The notes beneath the pieces were generated by a model, which had not been told where the DNA came from, ran no database searches, and saw nothing but the letters and a program-made list of their open reading frames with translations. Positions 9,086 through 16,065 of a DNA stretch of 64,000 nucleotides are shown piece after piece. Origin of the DNA: Microbacterium sp. 1.5R (lineage in GTDB: Bacteria > Actinomycetota > Actinomycetes > Actinomycetales > Microbacteriaceae); NCBI RefSeq assembly GCF_007667425.1, contig NZ_VDRC01000001.1:1704595-1768594 (forward strand), in the 5' to 3' direction. The first letter of the stretch is position 1. Every line of letters begins with the position of its first letter. Made by a program: the position numbers and the translations under genes.

Positions 9086-9271
9086 GTGTCGAACACCGAC
9101 GGATCCATCCCCGCAGGGCGAGCCGCGGTCGGCCGCACCACCGACGGTGCGGAGCGCCGGCCGGGGGACGTCGGCGCCCCCGCGGACTCCGACGCTCAGG
9201 CGGTCATCACCGCGCACCTCGAGGCCAGGGAGGGCGAGGGATCAGGGGAGCTCCTGTACGTGGGCGACTGA
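9086..9271 (+). CDS. Small hydrophilic protein, 61 aa
   Basis: A 61-residue reading frame starting at GTG 9086 with a good ribosome site (GAAGGAG, six bases upstream). The protein is polar and low-complexity, rich in Gly, Ala, Asp and Glu, with no hydrophobic segment, and ends in GSGELLYVGD. I recognise no domain. It follows the SQR-like flavoprotein by 68 bases on the same strand and could be co-transcribed. Support for it being real is the ribosome site and its place in an otherwise empty gap; its composition is consistent with GC-rich chance translation, so confidence is moderate. Confidence 0.45.
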   Translation: MSNTDGSIPAGRAAVGRTTDGAERRPGDVGAPADSDAQAVITAHLEAREGEGSGELLYVGD

Positions 9272-9286
9272 CCCCCCGCGGGTCAG
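9268..9286. terminator. Convergent hairpin between the 61-aa gene and the racemase gene
   Basis: CTGACCC (9268-9274) pairs perfectly with GGGTCAG (9280-9286) across a five-base loop. It overlaps the stop codons of both convergent genes. No T-run follows on either strand, so it would be a weak or Rho-assisted terminator. Confidence 0.4.
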
Positions 9287-9978
9287 GCGACCCCGAGCGC
9301 CCGGTCGACGGCGGCCTCGACGTGCAGGGCCGTGGTCGGGAAGACCGGCACGGGGGCGTCGTCGGCCGAGACGAGCAGCTCGATCTCCGTGCACCCGAGG
9401 ATGATGCCCTCGGCGCCCTCCGCGACGAGGCGCTCGATCACCTCCCGATAGCACTCACGCGATTCCTCGCGGATCTGACCGTGTACGAGCTCGTCGTAGA
9501 TCACGCTGTGCACCCGGTGGCGGTCGTCGGCGCCGGGCACCAGGGTGCGGATGCCGCGGGCGGCCAGTCGATCCCGGTAGAAGGGCTGCTCCATCGTGAA
9601 CGCCGTGCCGAGCAGGCCCACCGTCGACAGGCCCGCGCGGGTCACGGCGTCGGCCGCGACATCGGCGATGTGCAGGAACGGGATGCCGACGGCCTCCTCG
9701 ATCCGGTCAGCGACGAGGTGCATCGTGTTGGTGCAGAGCACGAGCAGCTCCGCTCCCGCGCTCTCGAGGGCGCGGGCCCGCGTTGCGAGCAGCTCGCCGG
9801 CGGCATCCCACTCGCCCCGCGCTTGCATCGCCTCGACCTCGGCGAAGTCGACCGAGTCGAGCACGATCTTCGCCGAGTGATGCCCGCCGAGGCGGTCGCG
9901 CACCCGTTCGTTCGCCAGGCGGTACCACTCGAGCGAGGACTCCCAGCTCATGCCCCCGAGTACACCGATCGTCTGCAT
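9283..9978 (-). CDS. Aspartate/glutamate racemase family protein
   Basis: A 231-residue amino-acid racemase of the PLP-independent Asp/Glu/hydantoin racemase fold. It shows the opening IGVLGGMSWESSLEWYR of the YgeA/RacX-like subgroup. The two catalytic cysteines are in LLVLCTNTMH (first half) and IILGCTEIELL (second half), so both are intact. The start at 9978 is preceded by GAAGGA. RacX-like enzymes make D-amino acids with broad specificity, which can feed peptidoglycan remodelling. The shikimate dehydrogenase gene lies 58 bases upstream on the same strand, but no functional link is obvious. Confidence 0.85.
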   Translation of the reverse strand: MQTIGVLGGMSWESSLEWYRLANERVRDRLGGHHSAKIVLDSVDFAEVEAMQARGEWDAAGELLATRARALESAGAELLVLCTNTMHLVADRIEEAVGIPFLHIADVAADAVTRAGLSTVGLLGTAFTMEQPFYRDRLAARGIRTLVPGADDRHRVHSVIYDELVHGQIREESRECYREVIERLVAEGAEGIILGCTEIELLVSADDAPVPVFPTTALHVEAAVDRALGVA

Positions 9979-10036
9979 CTCCGGTTCCTTCCCGGCACCG
10001 CCTGTGCCCGTCGTTTCCGCTGTCGTGTGAGGCGCG

Positions 10037-10849
10037 TCACTGCGCGCGCATGAACTCCTCCGCCGCACGCACCTGCTCGGTCGACGGACGGATGCCGGTG
10101 TAGAGCACGAACTGCTCGAGCGCCTGCAGCGTGGCGACCTCTGCGCCCGTGATGACGGTCTTCCCCGCGGCCCGAGCCGCCTGGATGAGCGGCGTCTCAG
10201 CGGGAAGGGCCACGACGTCGAACACGACGGATGCCGCGGCGATCTGCTCCGCGTCGAACGCCAGTGACTGCGCCTCGGCGCCGCTGGCCATGCCGATCGG
10301 TGTGATGTTCACGATGACGTCGGCGGACGCCCCCGCGGCATCCGGGATCCAGGCGAAGCCGTAGAGGTCGGCCAGAGCACGACCGCGCTCCTCGTTGCGG
10401 GCGGCGATGGTTACCGCGGCGAAACCGGCGTCGCGGAAGGCAGCCGCGGTGGCCTTCGCCATCCCGCCCGATCCGCGCAGGAGCACCGATGACCCGCGGT
10501 CGAGACCGCGGCGTTCGATGAGCTGGGCGATCGCGCTGTAGTCGGTGTTGTGCGCCGAGAGCACGCCGTCGTCGTTGACGATCGTGTTGACGGAGTCGAT
10601 CGCCGCTGCGGAGGCGTCCATCCGGTCGACGAGGGCGATCACGTCCTCCTTGTAGGGCATCGACACGGCGCAGCCGCGGATGCCGAGCCCGCGCACACCC
10701 GCGATGGCCTGCGCGAGGTCGGTCGGAGCGAACGCCTTGTAGATCCAGTTGAGCCCGAGCTCTTCGTAGAGGAAGTTGTGAAAGCGGGTGCCGTTGTTGC
10801 TCGGTCTCGCCGACAGCGAGATGCACAGCGTCATGTCCTTGTTCAGCAT
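10037..10849 (-). CDS. Shikimate dehydrogenase
   Basis: A 270-residue shikimate 5-dehydrogenase family enzyme, reducing 3-dehydroshikimate with NADPH or acting in the reverse direction in quinate/shikimate use. The substrate site has Ser residues in CISLSARPSN, the catalytic lysine in SMPYKEDV and the aspartate in AHNTDY. The nucleotide motif reads GSGGMAKATAAAF instead of the usual GAGGAA, and NEERG follows the second strand. This divergence from AroE suggests a paralogue such as the AroE-like or RifI-type group and not the housekeeping enzyme (inference). The ATG at 10849 is preferred; GTG at 10855 is also in frame. Confidence 0.8.
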   Translation of the reverse strand: MLNKDMTLCISLSARPSNNGTRFHNFLYEELGLNWIYKAFAPTDLAQAIAGVRGLGIRGCAVSMPYKEDVIALVDRMDASAAAIDSVNTIVNDDGVLSAHNTDYSAIAQLIERRGLDRGSSVLLRGSGGMAKATAAAFRDAGFAAVTIAARNEERGRALADLYGFAWIPDAAGASADVIVNITPIGMASGAEAQSLAFDAEQIAAASVVFDVVALPAETPLIQAARAAGKTVITGAEVATLQALEQFVLYTGIRPSTEQVRAAEEFMRAQ

Positions 10850-10924
10850 GGTCACCGGATCAGGCTACCCAAAGGGTCGTGAGGGGCGTCTGCGGGAACG
10901 CTCTCAGGACACGGCGGCAGCCCC

Positions 10925-10954
10925 TTGGCGCGGTCGCGTTTCCTCGTTTATGGT
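10925..10954 (+). promoter_or_regulatory. Promoter of the 6C RNA
   Basis: TTGGCG (10925-10930) and TATGGT (10949-10954) are separated by 18 bases and match a housekeeping sigma-factor promoter. Initiation six to seven bases downstream would begin at about 10961, exactly where the first paired strand of the RNA starts. Confidence 0.65.
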
Positions 10955-10960
10955 GAAGGT

Positions 10961-11100
10961 GCATGCACAGGGGATTGATCGCTCCGTCTCCCCCAGATGA
11001 CGGACTGCCTTCCCCAGAGGCAGAAGCGATCCGTGCATGCGATTGGGCCCCCTCGAGTCGCTCAGTCCCCAATGGGCCACTCGAGGGGGCCGCTCTTTGT
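10961..11100 (+). ncRNA. 6C small RNA
   Basis: The structure matches the actinobacterial 6C RNA, known as B11 in Mycobacterium tuberculosis. An outer helix GCATGCAC (10961-10968) / GTGCATGC (11033-11040) encloses a second helix GATCGCT (10977-10983) / AGCGATC (11025-11031). Inside are two hairpins: CCGTC/GACGG (10984-10988 with 10999-11003), loop TCCCCCAGAT, and CTGCCT/AGGCAG (11005-11010 with 11018-11023), loop TCCCCAG. The C-rich loops give the family its name and, in mycobacteria, are thought to base-pair with G-rich mRNA leaders. A promoter starts at the right distance upstream and a strong terminator follows, so the transcript should be about 140 nt. Confidence 0.9.
11046..11091 (+). terminator. 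Intrinsic terminator of the 6C RNA
   Basis: A perfect 13-bp stem, GGCCCCCTCGAGT (11046-11058) with ACTCGAGGGGGCC (11079-11091), has a 20-base loop and is followed by GCTCTTTGTTGT, a T-rich tail. Placed directly after the 6C RNA fold. Confidence 0.85.
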
Positions 11101-11123
11101 TGTGGGTTTCCTCGATTTTCGCG

Positions 11124-11149
11124 TTTTGTCCCCCTTTTGGGGGACAAAA
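11124..11149. repeat. Perfect 11-bp inverted repeat with U4 loop
   Basis: TTTTGTCCCCC (11124-11134) and GGGGGACAAAA (11139-11149) pair perfectly across TTTT. The outer ends are T-rich on the left and A-rich on the right, the opposite of an intrinsic terminator, so an operator or an RNA structural element is more likely. It lies just upstream of the possible -10 box near 11165. Confidence 0.6.
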
Positions 11150-11199
11150 ACTTCTCGGAGGGGTTACGCTGGAGTCTGACGCACCCTCCGGTCGTCTTC

Positions 11200-11230
11200 G
11201 GCCCTCATCGCTCCCCCCGCGGTGAGGGCC
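11200..11230. repeat. Hairpin with C-rich loop in the csp leader
   Basis: GGCCCTCA (11200-11207) pairs with TGAGGGCC (11223-11230). The 15-base loop contains a run of six C, recalling the C-rich loops of the 6C RNA 200 bases upstream. No T-tail follows. Confidence 0.45.
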
Positions 11231-11410
11231 ACACCATTTCCCGGGCGAGAACCGCGCTCCGGTCGCCTCCCCTTGTGACGACGAGGGGTCACTCGTGCAA
11301 CATTTGGGTTACGGGCTGACACCGGGACTTCCGCTCGGCGCGTGCTCCGCTAGCGTGGAGCGCGTCGGTGCATCCTGCGTCGGCTTCTTTTCCAGCAGAA
11401 CAGGCAGTAA

Positions 11411-11617
11411 ATGGCTACTCAGGGCACGGTCAAGTGGTTCAACTCGGAGAAGGGCTTCGGCTTCATCTCCCCCGACGACGGCGGCGCTGACGTTTTCGCG
11501 CACTACTCCGCCATCCAGTCTTCCGGCTATCGCTCGCTGGAGGAGAATCAGCGAGTCGAGTTCGACGTCGCGCAGGGCCCCAAGGGCCTGCAGGCCGAGA
11601 ACATCCGTCCTCTCTGA
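11411..11617 (+). CDS. Cold-shock protein (CspA family)
   Basis: A 68-residue single cold-shock domain, an OB-fold that binds single-stranded RNA/DNA and melts mRNA structure. RNP1 is KGFGFI (near residue 16) and RNP2 is DVFAHYSAI (near residue 30); TVKWFN opens the domain. Length and spacing are standard for actinobacterial CspA/CspB. The long folded leader upstream suggests post-transcriptional control. No strong Shine-Dalgarno is seen; AGG lies nine bases before the ATG. Confidence 0.95.
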   Translation: MATQGTVKWFNSEKGFGFISPDDGGADVFAHYSAIQSSGYRSLEENQRVEFDVAQGPKGLQAENIRPL

Positions 11618-11709
11618 GGCGGGCGATCTTCAGAGCTCCCTGACCGGGTGCCGCAACGAGCGCGGCATCCGGCGGGGAGTTCTGTGCTTTCGCAGGGTCT
11701 CGAGCGCTC

Positions 11710-12375
11710 TCAGCCGAGCAGAAGCGAGCGCAGATCGGCAGCCGTCGAGACGCGGAAGGCCGCGTCGTCGCCCTCGTGCGATGCGCTGAATCCCCAGTCG
11801 ACGAAGATCACCGGCACGTCGTTCGCCGCGCCGCCTTCGACGTCGTGGTGCCGATCGCCGATGAGGACGGGCCTCGACGTGTCGACACCGCGCGCGTCCA
11901 GGCGGCGCAGCGCCTCGGCGACGATGTCGGTCTTCGTCGCGAGGGTCGCCTCGTCCGGCGTTGCGCCGACCGTCGTGAGGAAGTACGGGCGCAACTCGAG
12001 GAAGTCGACGATGGCGTCGACCTGGATCTCGGGCTTCGAACTGGCCGTCGCCTGCGGGACGCCGGCCGCATGCAGGTCGCGGAGGATCTCCGGCACCCCC
12101 GCGTAGGTGGCGATGTCGGTGGTGTAGCCGTCGGCCTTGCCGAGCGTGCGGTAGAACGACACGGCCTCGGTCGCCTGCTCGGGAGTCATCCCCGCCTGAG
12201 CCTGGAACGAGTCGAACATGGGCGGACCGATCCAGTGGATGAGCTCGTCGCGCGTCGGGGCGGGACGGCCGAAGTGCGTCAGCGCGATGTCCAGTCGACG
12301 GAGGATCCCGACGGACGCGTCGACGATCGTGCCGTCGACGTCCCACAGCACGCAGGAGTAGGGGGAGAGAGGCAT
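11710..12375 (-). CDS. HAD-superfamily hydrolase, phosphoglycolate phosphatase-like
   Basis: A 221-residue haloacid-dehalogenase phosphatase. Motif I is WDVDGTIVD near residue 12 with the nucleophilic aspartate; motif II is TASSKP; motif IV is IGDRHHDVEGG. The helical cap between motifs I and II places it in subfamily IA with Gph, PpaX and YjjG. Substrates could be phosphoglycolate, pyrophosphate, pseudouridine-5'-phosphate or nucleotides, and nothing in the neighbourhood decides. It is convergent to the cold-shock gene with about 90 bases between. Confidence 0.85.
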   Translation of the reverse strand: MPLSPYSCVLWDVDGTIVDASVGILRRLDIALTHFGRPAPTRDELIHWIGPPMFDSFQAQAGMTPEQATEAVSFYRTLGKADGYTTDIATYAGVPEILRDLHAAGVPQATASSKPEIQVDAIVDFLELRPYFLTTVGATPDEATLATKTDIVAEALRRLDARGVDTSRPVLIGDRHHDVEGGAANDVPVIFVDWGFSASHEGDDAAFRVSTAADLRSLLLG

Positions 12376-12510
12376 ACGTTCCAGCCTATGGCCACTCTTC
12401 CCGCACAGAATCCGGGCCGGCGAGGTTATCCCCGGATGCCGGGATGCCGGATCTCATGAGGCTAGCCTCGGGACACCCCTACGGCAGGGGCGGAGACTGG
12501 GGGGATGTAC

Positions 12511-12912
12511 GTGTCGATGGAAGTGATCGCGATCATCGCGTGCGGGGTGTCGGTGATCGTCGCGTTCGTCACCGCCTGCGGCTGGTTCCTCTCGAGGATG
12601 GATGCCCGATTCGCGAAGATGGATTCGCGGATGGACGCCCGCTTCGCGGAGATGGATTCCCGGATGGATGGGCGCTTCGCGCAGGTGGATGCTCGTTTCG
12701 CCCAAGTGGATGACCGTTTCGCCCAGGTGGATGATCGCTTCGCCCAGGTGGATGCTCGTTTCGCCCAGGTGGATGCTCGCTTCGTACAGGTGGATGCGAG
12801 CTTCGCGCAGGTGCAACAGGCACTCGGGGAGCTGCGCCAGGGCCTGCAGGATGTCACGGTCGCCGTCGCCCGGTGGGAGGGTCCGCCGCGGCGGCTCATC
12901 GTCGGCGGCTGA
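12511..12912 (+). CDS. Membrane-anchored heptad-repeat coiled-coil protein
   Basis: About 133 residues: one N-terminal membrane helix (EVIAIIACGVSVIVAFVTACGWFL), then about eleven heptads of the type MDARFAE/VDARFAQ, then a short tail ending RRLIVGG. The repeats form an amphipathic, rod-like coiled coil with hydrophobic residues at regular heptad positions. GTG at 12511 is favoured because GGGG stands six bases upstream; an ATG at 12505 is also in frame but overlaps that site. The DNA repeat is nearly exact in 21-bp steps, suggesting recent expansion by slippage or unequal exchange. Similar proteins are often annotated as hypothetical or apolipoprotein-like; the function is unknown. Confidence 0.65.
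   Translation: MSMEVIAIIACGVSVIVAFVTACGWFLSRMDARFAKMDSRMDARFAEMDSRMDGRFAQVDARFAQVDDRFAQVDDRFAQVDARFAQVDARFVQVDASFAQVQQALGELRQGLQDVTVAVARWEGPPRRLIVGG
12597..12825 (+). repeat. 21-bp tandem repeats coding for heptads
   Basis: About eleven copies of a 21-bp unit close to GTGGATGCTCGTTTCGCCCA follow one another in frame inside the coiled-coil gene. The central copies (about 12690-12790) differ at only one to three positions; the outer ones have diverged. Confidence 0.8.
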
Positions 12913-12919
12913 CCGGACG

Positions 12920-13615
12920 TCAGAAGAGCCGCGGGATGCCGGACTCGATGCCCTTCATGTCGTCGTAGTCGAGGACGAGACACCGGATGCCGCGATCTTC
13001 CGCGAGAACTCGCGCCTGCGGCTTGATCTCCTGCGCGGCGAACACGCCTTGCACCGGGGTGAGGTGCGGGTCGCGGCGAAGGAGTTCGAGATAGCGCGTG
13101 AGCTGCTCGACTCCGTCGATGTCGCCACGGCGCTTGACCTCCACCGCGATGGCCACACCCTCGGCATCCCGGACGAGCAGATCGACCGGGCCGATCGCCG
13201 TGGGGTATTCGCGGCGGACGAGAGTCGCGCCGTCGGCGATGCGCTCCACCTGCTCGGCGAGCAGACGCTGCAGATCGGCCTCGACGCCGTCCTTCTGCAG
13301 TCCTGGGTCGACACCGAGGTCGTGATTCGAGTCATGGATGAGCTCGTAGATCTGCACGCGCAGGGCGTCGCCCGTCTTCTTGTGCGTCACGCGCCAGACC
13401 TCGGTGACACCGGCGATCGACTCCTCTTCGCCCGGCTCCTCGGTCGCGAGGGTGCAGGGAGGGCTCATCCAGTTGAGTGGCTTGTAGCTGCCGCCGTCGG
13501 AGTGCACGAGCAGACTCCCGTCGCCCTTGTGCACGAGCAGACGCGTGGCGAGGGGAAGGTGGGCATTCAGCCGCCCGGTGTAATCGACGGAGCAGCGGGC
13601 GATGACGAGACGCAC
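12920..13615 (-). CDS. nucS: Mismatch-specific endonuclease NucS (EndoMS)
   Basis: NucS cuts both strands at G-T, G-G and T-T mismatches and provides mismatch repair in actinobacteria and archaea that lack MutS/MutL. The 231 residues show the N-terminal dimerisation/DNA-binding half ([21 protein letters not shown], split here by my reading) and a C-terminal RecB-like nuclease. Catalytic residues are the Asp in GPVDLLV, and Glu and Lys in AVEVKRRG. The C-terminus GIPRLF fits a sliding-clamp binding tail. The start is GTG at 13615. The gene stands next to an MFS gene, with no linked repair genes visible. Confidence 0.93.
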   Translation of the reverse strand: MRLVIARCSVDYTGRLNAHLPLATRLLVHKGDGSLLVHSDGGSYKPLNWMSPPCTLATEEPGEEESIAGVTEVWRVTHKKTGDALRVQIYELIHDSNHDLGVDPGLQKDGVEADLQRLLAEQVERIADGATLVRREYPTAIGPVDLLVRDAEGVAIAVEVKRRGDIDGVEQLTRYLELLRRDPHLTPVQGVFAAQEIKPQARVLAEDRGIRCLVLDYDDMKGIESGIPRLF

Positions 13616-13649
13616 CCGACGAGCCTAACCGCATCGGGGGCGACCGCTG

Positions 13650-14885
13650 TCAGCCGGTCGCCGCCGGGGTCTTCTCGTCGTCACGAAGAGGACGTGCGGC
13701 CCCCGAGAACAGGCCGGAGAGCACGGCGAGCCCCACGAGGATGAAGAGCGTGTCGAGCAGACCGATGTGCTCGCTGATGAAGCCGAGCACGGGCGGGCCA
13801 CCGAGGAAAGAGATGTAGCCGATGGTGGCCGCCGCGCTCACGCGGGCCGCGGCCTTGGCCGGATCGTCGGCCGCGGCGGACATGCCGAGCGGGAACCCGA
13901 GCGATGCGCCGACCCCCCACAGCGCGGCGCCCAGAAACACCAGCGGCAGCGACGGCGCGAGGATGAAGAGCAGGATCCCGGAGGCAGCCGTGAGCGCGAG
14001 GATGCGCAGCACGACGACGCGACCGAATCGGTCGACGAGCGGACCGCCGGAGATGCGGACCGCGGTCATCGCGACGGAGAAGGTCGCCAGCGCGGCGGCG
14101 CCGACAGCAGTGCCGCCACCGTGGTCCTCCGCCACACCCAGCGCGAGCCAGTCGTTGGCGCCGCCCTCGGCGAACGACATGCCCAGCATCACCACGCCGA
14201 TCGCGTAGGTGCGCGGCTCGCGCCAGGCCGCGAGGGCCACGTGCATCCGCTCGCTCCGGCGGGGCCGGTCGTCGACGTCGTGCACAGGGTCGGGCAACGC
14301 GGCGCGGGCCGGCACATTGGCGATGCCGACGATGCCGATCGCGGCGATGAGCGCGGCGGTGGCGAGCGTGTGTGCGAACACGTCGATGCGCAGCTGTGCG
14401 GCGAGGGCGCCGAGACCTGCGCCGATCACGGTGCCGAAGCTGAAGAAGGCGTGGAACAGCGGAAGGATCGTCTTCTTCGCGTACTGCTCGATCGCGGTCG
14501 CCTCGACGTTCATCATCACGTCGACGCTGCCGTTGCCGAGGCCGAACAGGGCGAGTCCGAGCAGCACGACCGGGAACGCGCCGAACACGTTCGCGCCGAT
14601 GCCGATCAGGGCGATGCCGGAGGCGAAGGTGGCGATCGAGGCGAGCATCCCCCGCCGTACACCGATCCGAGCCATGACGGCCGGGCCGGAGGAGATGCCG
14701 ACGATCGAGGCGATTCCCGCGCCCAGCAGCAGCATGCCCACCTGTGCCTTGTCGATCTCGAGCGCTGTCTTGATGTCGGGTACGCGCGACGCCCACGTTG
14801 CGACAGACAGTCCGCTGATGAAGAAGATCGCGAAGACCGCCGTACGCCACCGGACGTACTGAGTGCGCGAGAGGAGGTGCTGCAT
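13650..14885 (-). CDS. MFS transporter
   Basis: A twelve-helix major facilitator of 411 residues. The opening FISGLSVATWASRVPDIK is typical of the YbjJ/FucP-like group of small-molecule or sugar transporters, and SGPAVMARIGVRRGM stands for the usual loop 2-3 motif. It is divergent from a LacI-type regulator, with a 16-bp palindrome in the 60-bp gap, so expression is probably tied to a sugar-like effector. Direction of transport cannot be read from sequence. Confidence 0.82.
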   Translation of the reverse strand: MQHLLSRTQYVRWRTAVFAIFFISGLSVATWASRVPDIKTALEIDKAQVGMLLLGAGIASIVGISSGPAVMARIGVRRGMLASIATFASGIALIGIGANVFGAFPVVLLGLALFGLGNGSVDVMMNVEATAIEQYAKKTILPLFHAFFSFGTVIGAGLGALAAQLRIDVFAHTLATAALIAAIGIVGIANVPARAALPDPVHDVDDRPRRSERMHVALAAWREPRTYAIGVVMLGMSFAEGGANDWLALGVAEDHGGGTAVGAAALATFSVAMTAVRISGGPLVDRFGRVVVLRILALTAASGILLFILAPSLPLVFLGAALWGVGASLGFPLGMSAAADDPAKAAARVSAAATIGYISFLGGPPVLGFISEHIGLLDTLFILVGLAVLSGLFSGAARPLRDDEKTPAATG

Positions 14886-14897
14886 GGCGGACAGCCT

Positions 14898-14913
14898 ATC
14901 GAATCGATTCGAT
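14898..14913. promoter_or_regulatory. LacI-type operator, perfect 16-bp palindrome
   Basis: ATCGAATCGATTCGAT is a perfect palindrome with the central CG (14905-14906) typical of LacI/GalR operators. It lies 12 bases before the MFS start and 32 bases before the regulator start, so a bound repressor could silence both genes. Confidence 0.75.
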
Positions 14914-14945
14914 CAGGCCCACTGCCGCCGGGTTATCCTCGGAGT

Positions 14946-16007
14946 ATGAGCAGTCGTGAATCGCCGCGCCGTGCGACCATCGCCGATGTCGCGCGCGCAG
15001 CCGGTGTCGCGACCTCGACGGCATCGGTCGTCTTCAGCGGCAAGGCCAACGTCGCACCGGCCACTCGCGAGAGGGTGCTCATCGCCGCAGCCGACCTCGG
15101 CTACGCCGGACCCGATCCGCGCGCCGCTTCGTTGCGCCGCGGTCGGAGCGGCATCGTGGCGGTCGTGCTCGAAGGGCACTTGCGCGCGGCCTTCCTCGAT
15201 CCGGTGACGACGGCGATGATGGACGGCCTCACCGACGGCCTCGCCGAGTTGAGCGCCGGCATCCTGCTCATGCGTGACGAGCCGGGCGACGACGGATCGC
15301 CGCTCGCCAGCGCCCCCGTCGACGCCGTGGTGCTGATCGGATGCTCGGGGCGCACGCGCGCCTCGCTCGACATCGTCCGGGGGCGGCAGCTGCCCGTCGT
15401 CGTGATCGAGGGCGATGCGGGCGACGGCATCCCGCGCATCACGCTCGACAATCAGGCGGCGGCAGCCGACGTTGCGGAGCATCTGCGTGGACTCGGCCAC
15501 CGCGACGTCGCGCTGGTCACGCTGCCGCTGGATCAGGATCGCGTGCGGGGAGCGGTGACGCAGGAGCGCATCGACGTCGCGACCGTCGACGTCACCGTGG
15601 ATCGTCTGGCCGGTATGCGCGAGGTCTTCCCCGATGCGCCGGCGATCTCGGCATCGGGCAGTCTCATCGACGAGGGGCTCCTGGTCGGCCGGATGCTGCT
15701 GGAGAACGCGTCGTCGAGACCCACCGCCGTCATCGCGCAGAGCGACCTGCTCGCCGTCGGAGTCATCCGCGCGGCGGAGGAGCTCGGACTGCGTGTGCCG
15801 CAGGATCTGTCGGTCGCCGGGTTCGACGGCATCGATGCCGACGGCCTCGGCGATCTCGTCCTCACGACGAGCGTGCAGCCGGCGGTGGAGAAGGGACGGG
15901 CCGCGGGGGAACAGGTCGCGCGAATGCTGCGGGGCGAGCCGGGGCTGTCGCAGCATCTGACCTGCCGCTTCCTCGTGGGGACCACGACGGCGGAACCCCG
16001 TCGCTGA
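14946..16007 (+). CDS. LacI-family transcriptional regulator
   Basis: A 353-residue LacI/GalR repressor. The helix-turn-helix and hinge are TIADVARAAGVATSTASVVF and VAPATRERVLIAAADLGY, and the C-terminal effector domain carries the VAGFDGIDADGLGDLVLTT block near the end. It starts at ATG 14946, divergent from the MFS gene, and very likely binds the palindrome at 14898-14913 to control both itself and the transporter. The effector is unknown. The stop codon lies inside a short 16-base direct repeat (two full copies of GGCCCCCGTCGCTG at 16009 and 16025). Confidence 0.88.
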   Translation: MSSRESPRRATIADVARAAGVATSTASVVFSGKANVAPATRERVLIAAADLGYAGPDPRAASLRRGRSGIVAVVLEGHLRAAFLDPVTTAMMDGLTDGLAELSAGILLMRDEPGDDGSPLASAPVDAVVLIGCSGRTRASLDIVRGRQLPVVVIEGDAGDGIPRITLDNQAAAADVAEHLRGLGHRDVALVTLPLDQDRVRGAVTQERIDVATVDVTVDRLAGMREVFPDAPAISASGSLIDEGLLVGRMLLENASSRPTAVIAQSDLLAVGVIRAAEELGLRVPQDLSVAGFDGIDADGLGDLVLTTSVQPAVEKGRAAGEQVARMLRGEPGLSQHLTCRFLVGTTTAEPRR

Positions 16008-16065
16008 AGGCCCCCGTCGCTGAGGGCCCCCGTCGCTGGCGGCTGAGCGCCGCTGCGGCTGCTGG

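Larger units (their letters stand above)
11092..11410. promoter_or_regulatory. Long structured leader region upstream of the cold-shock gene
   Basis: This 319-bp gene-free stretch separates the 6C terminator from the cold-shock gene. It contains two hairpins (11124-11149 and 11200-11230) and a possible -10 box TACGCT at about 11165, which would give a 5' leader of about 240 nt, plus a nearer TAGCGT at about 11352. Long folded leaders are common for cold-shock mRNAs, where structure changes with temperature; whether that holds here is inference. No reading frame in the stretch has a convincing ribosome site or protein-like composition. Confidence 0.4.

Noticed and set aside
11124..11149. Hairpin as intrinsic terminator of the 6C RNA
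   Set aside because: T-run precedes and A-run follows the stem on both strands, and a proper terminator lies at 11046-11091.
12597..12825. Tandem 21-bp repeats considered as a CRISPR array
   Set aside because: No spacers; units are contiguous, in frame and encode heptads.
13767..14945. Upstream in-frame extension of the LacI gene by 393 codons
   Set aside because: Antisense to the MFS gene; the helix-turn-helix begins right after ATG 14946.
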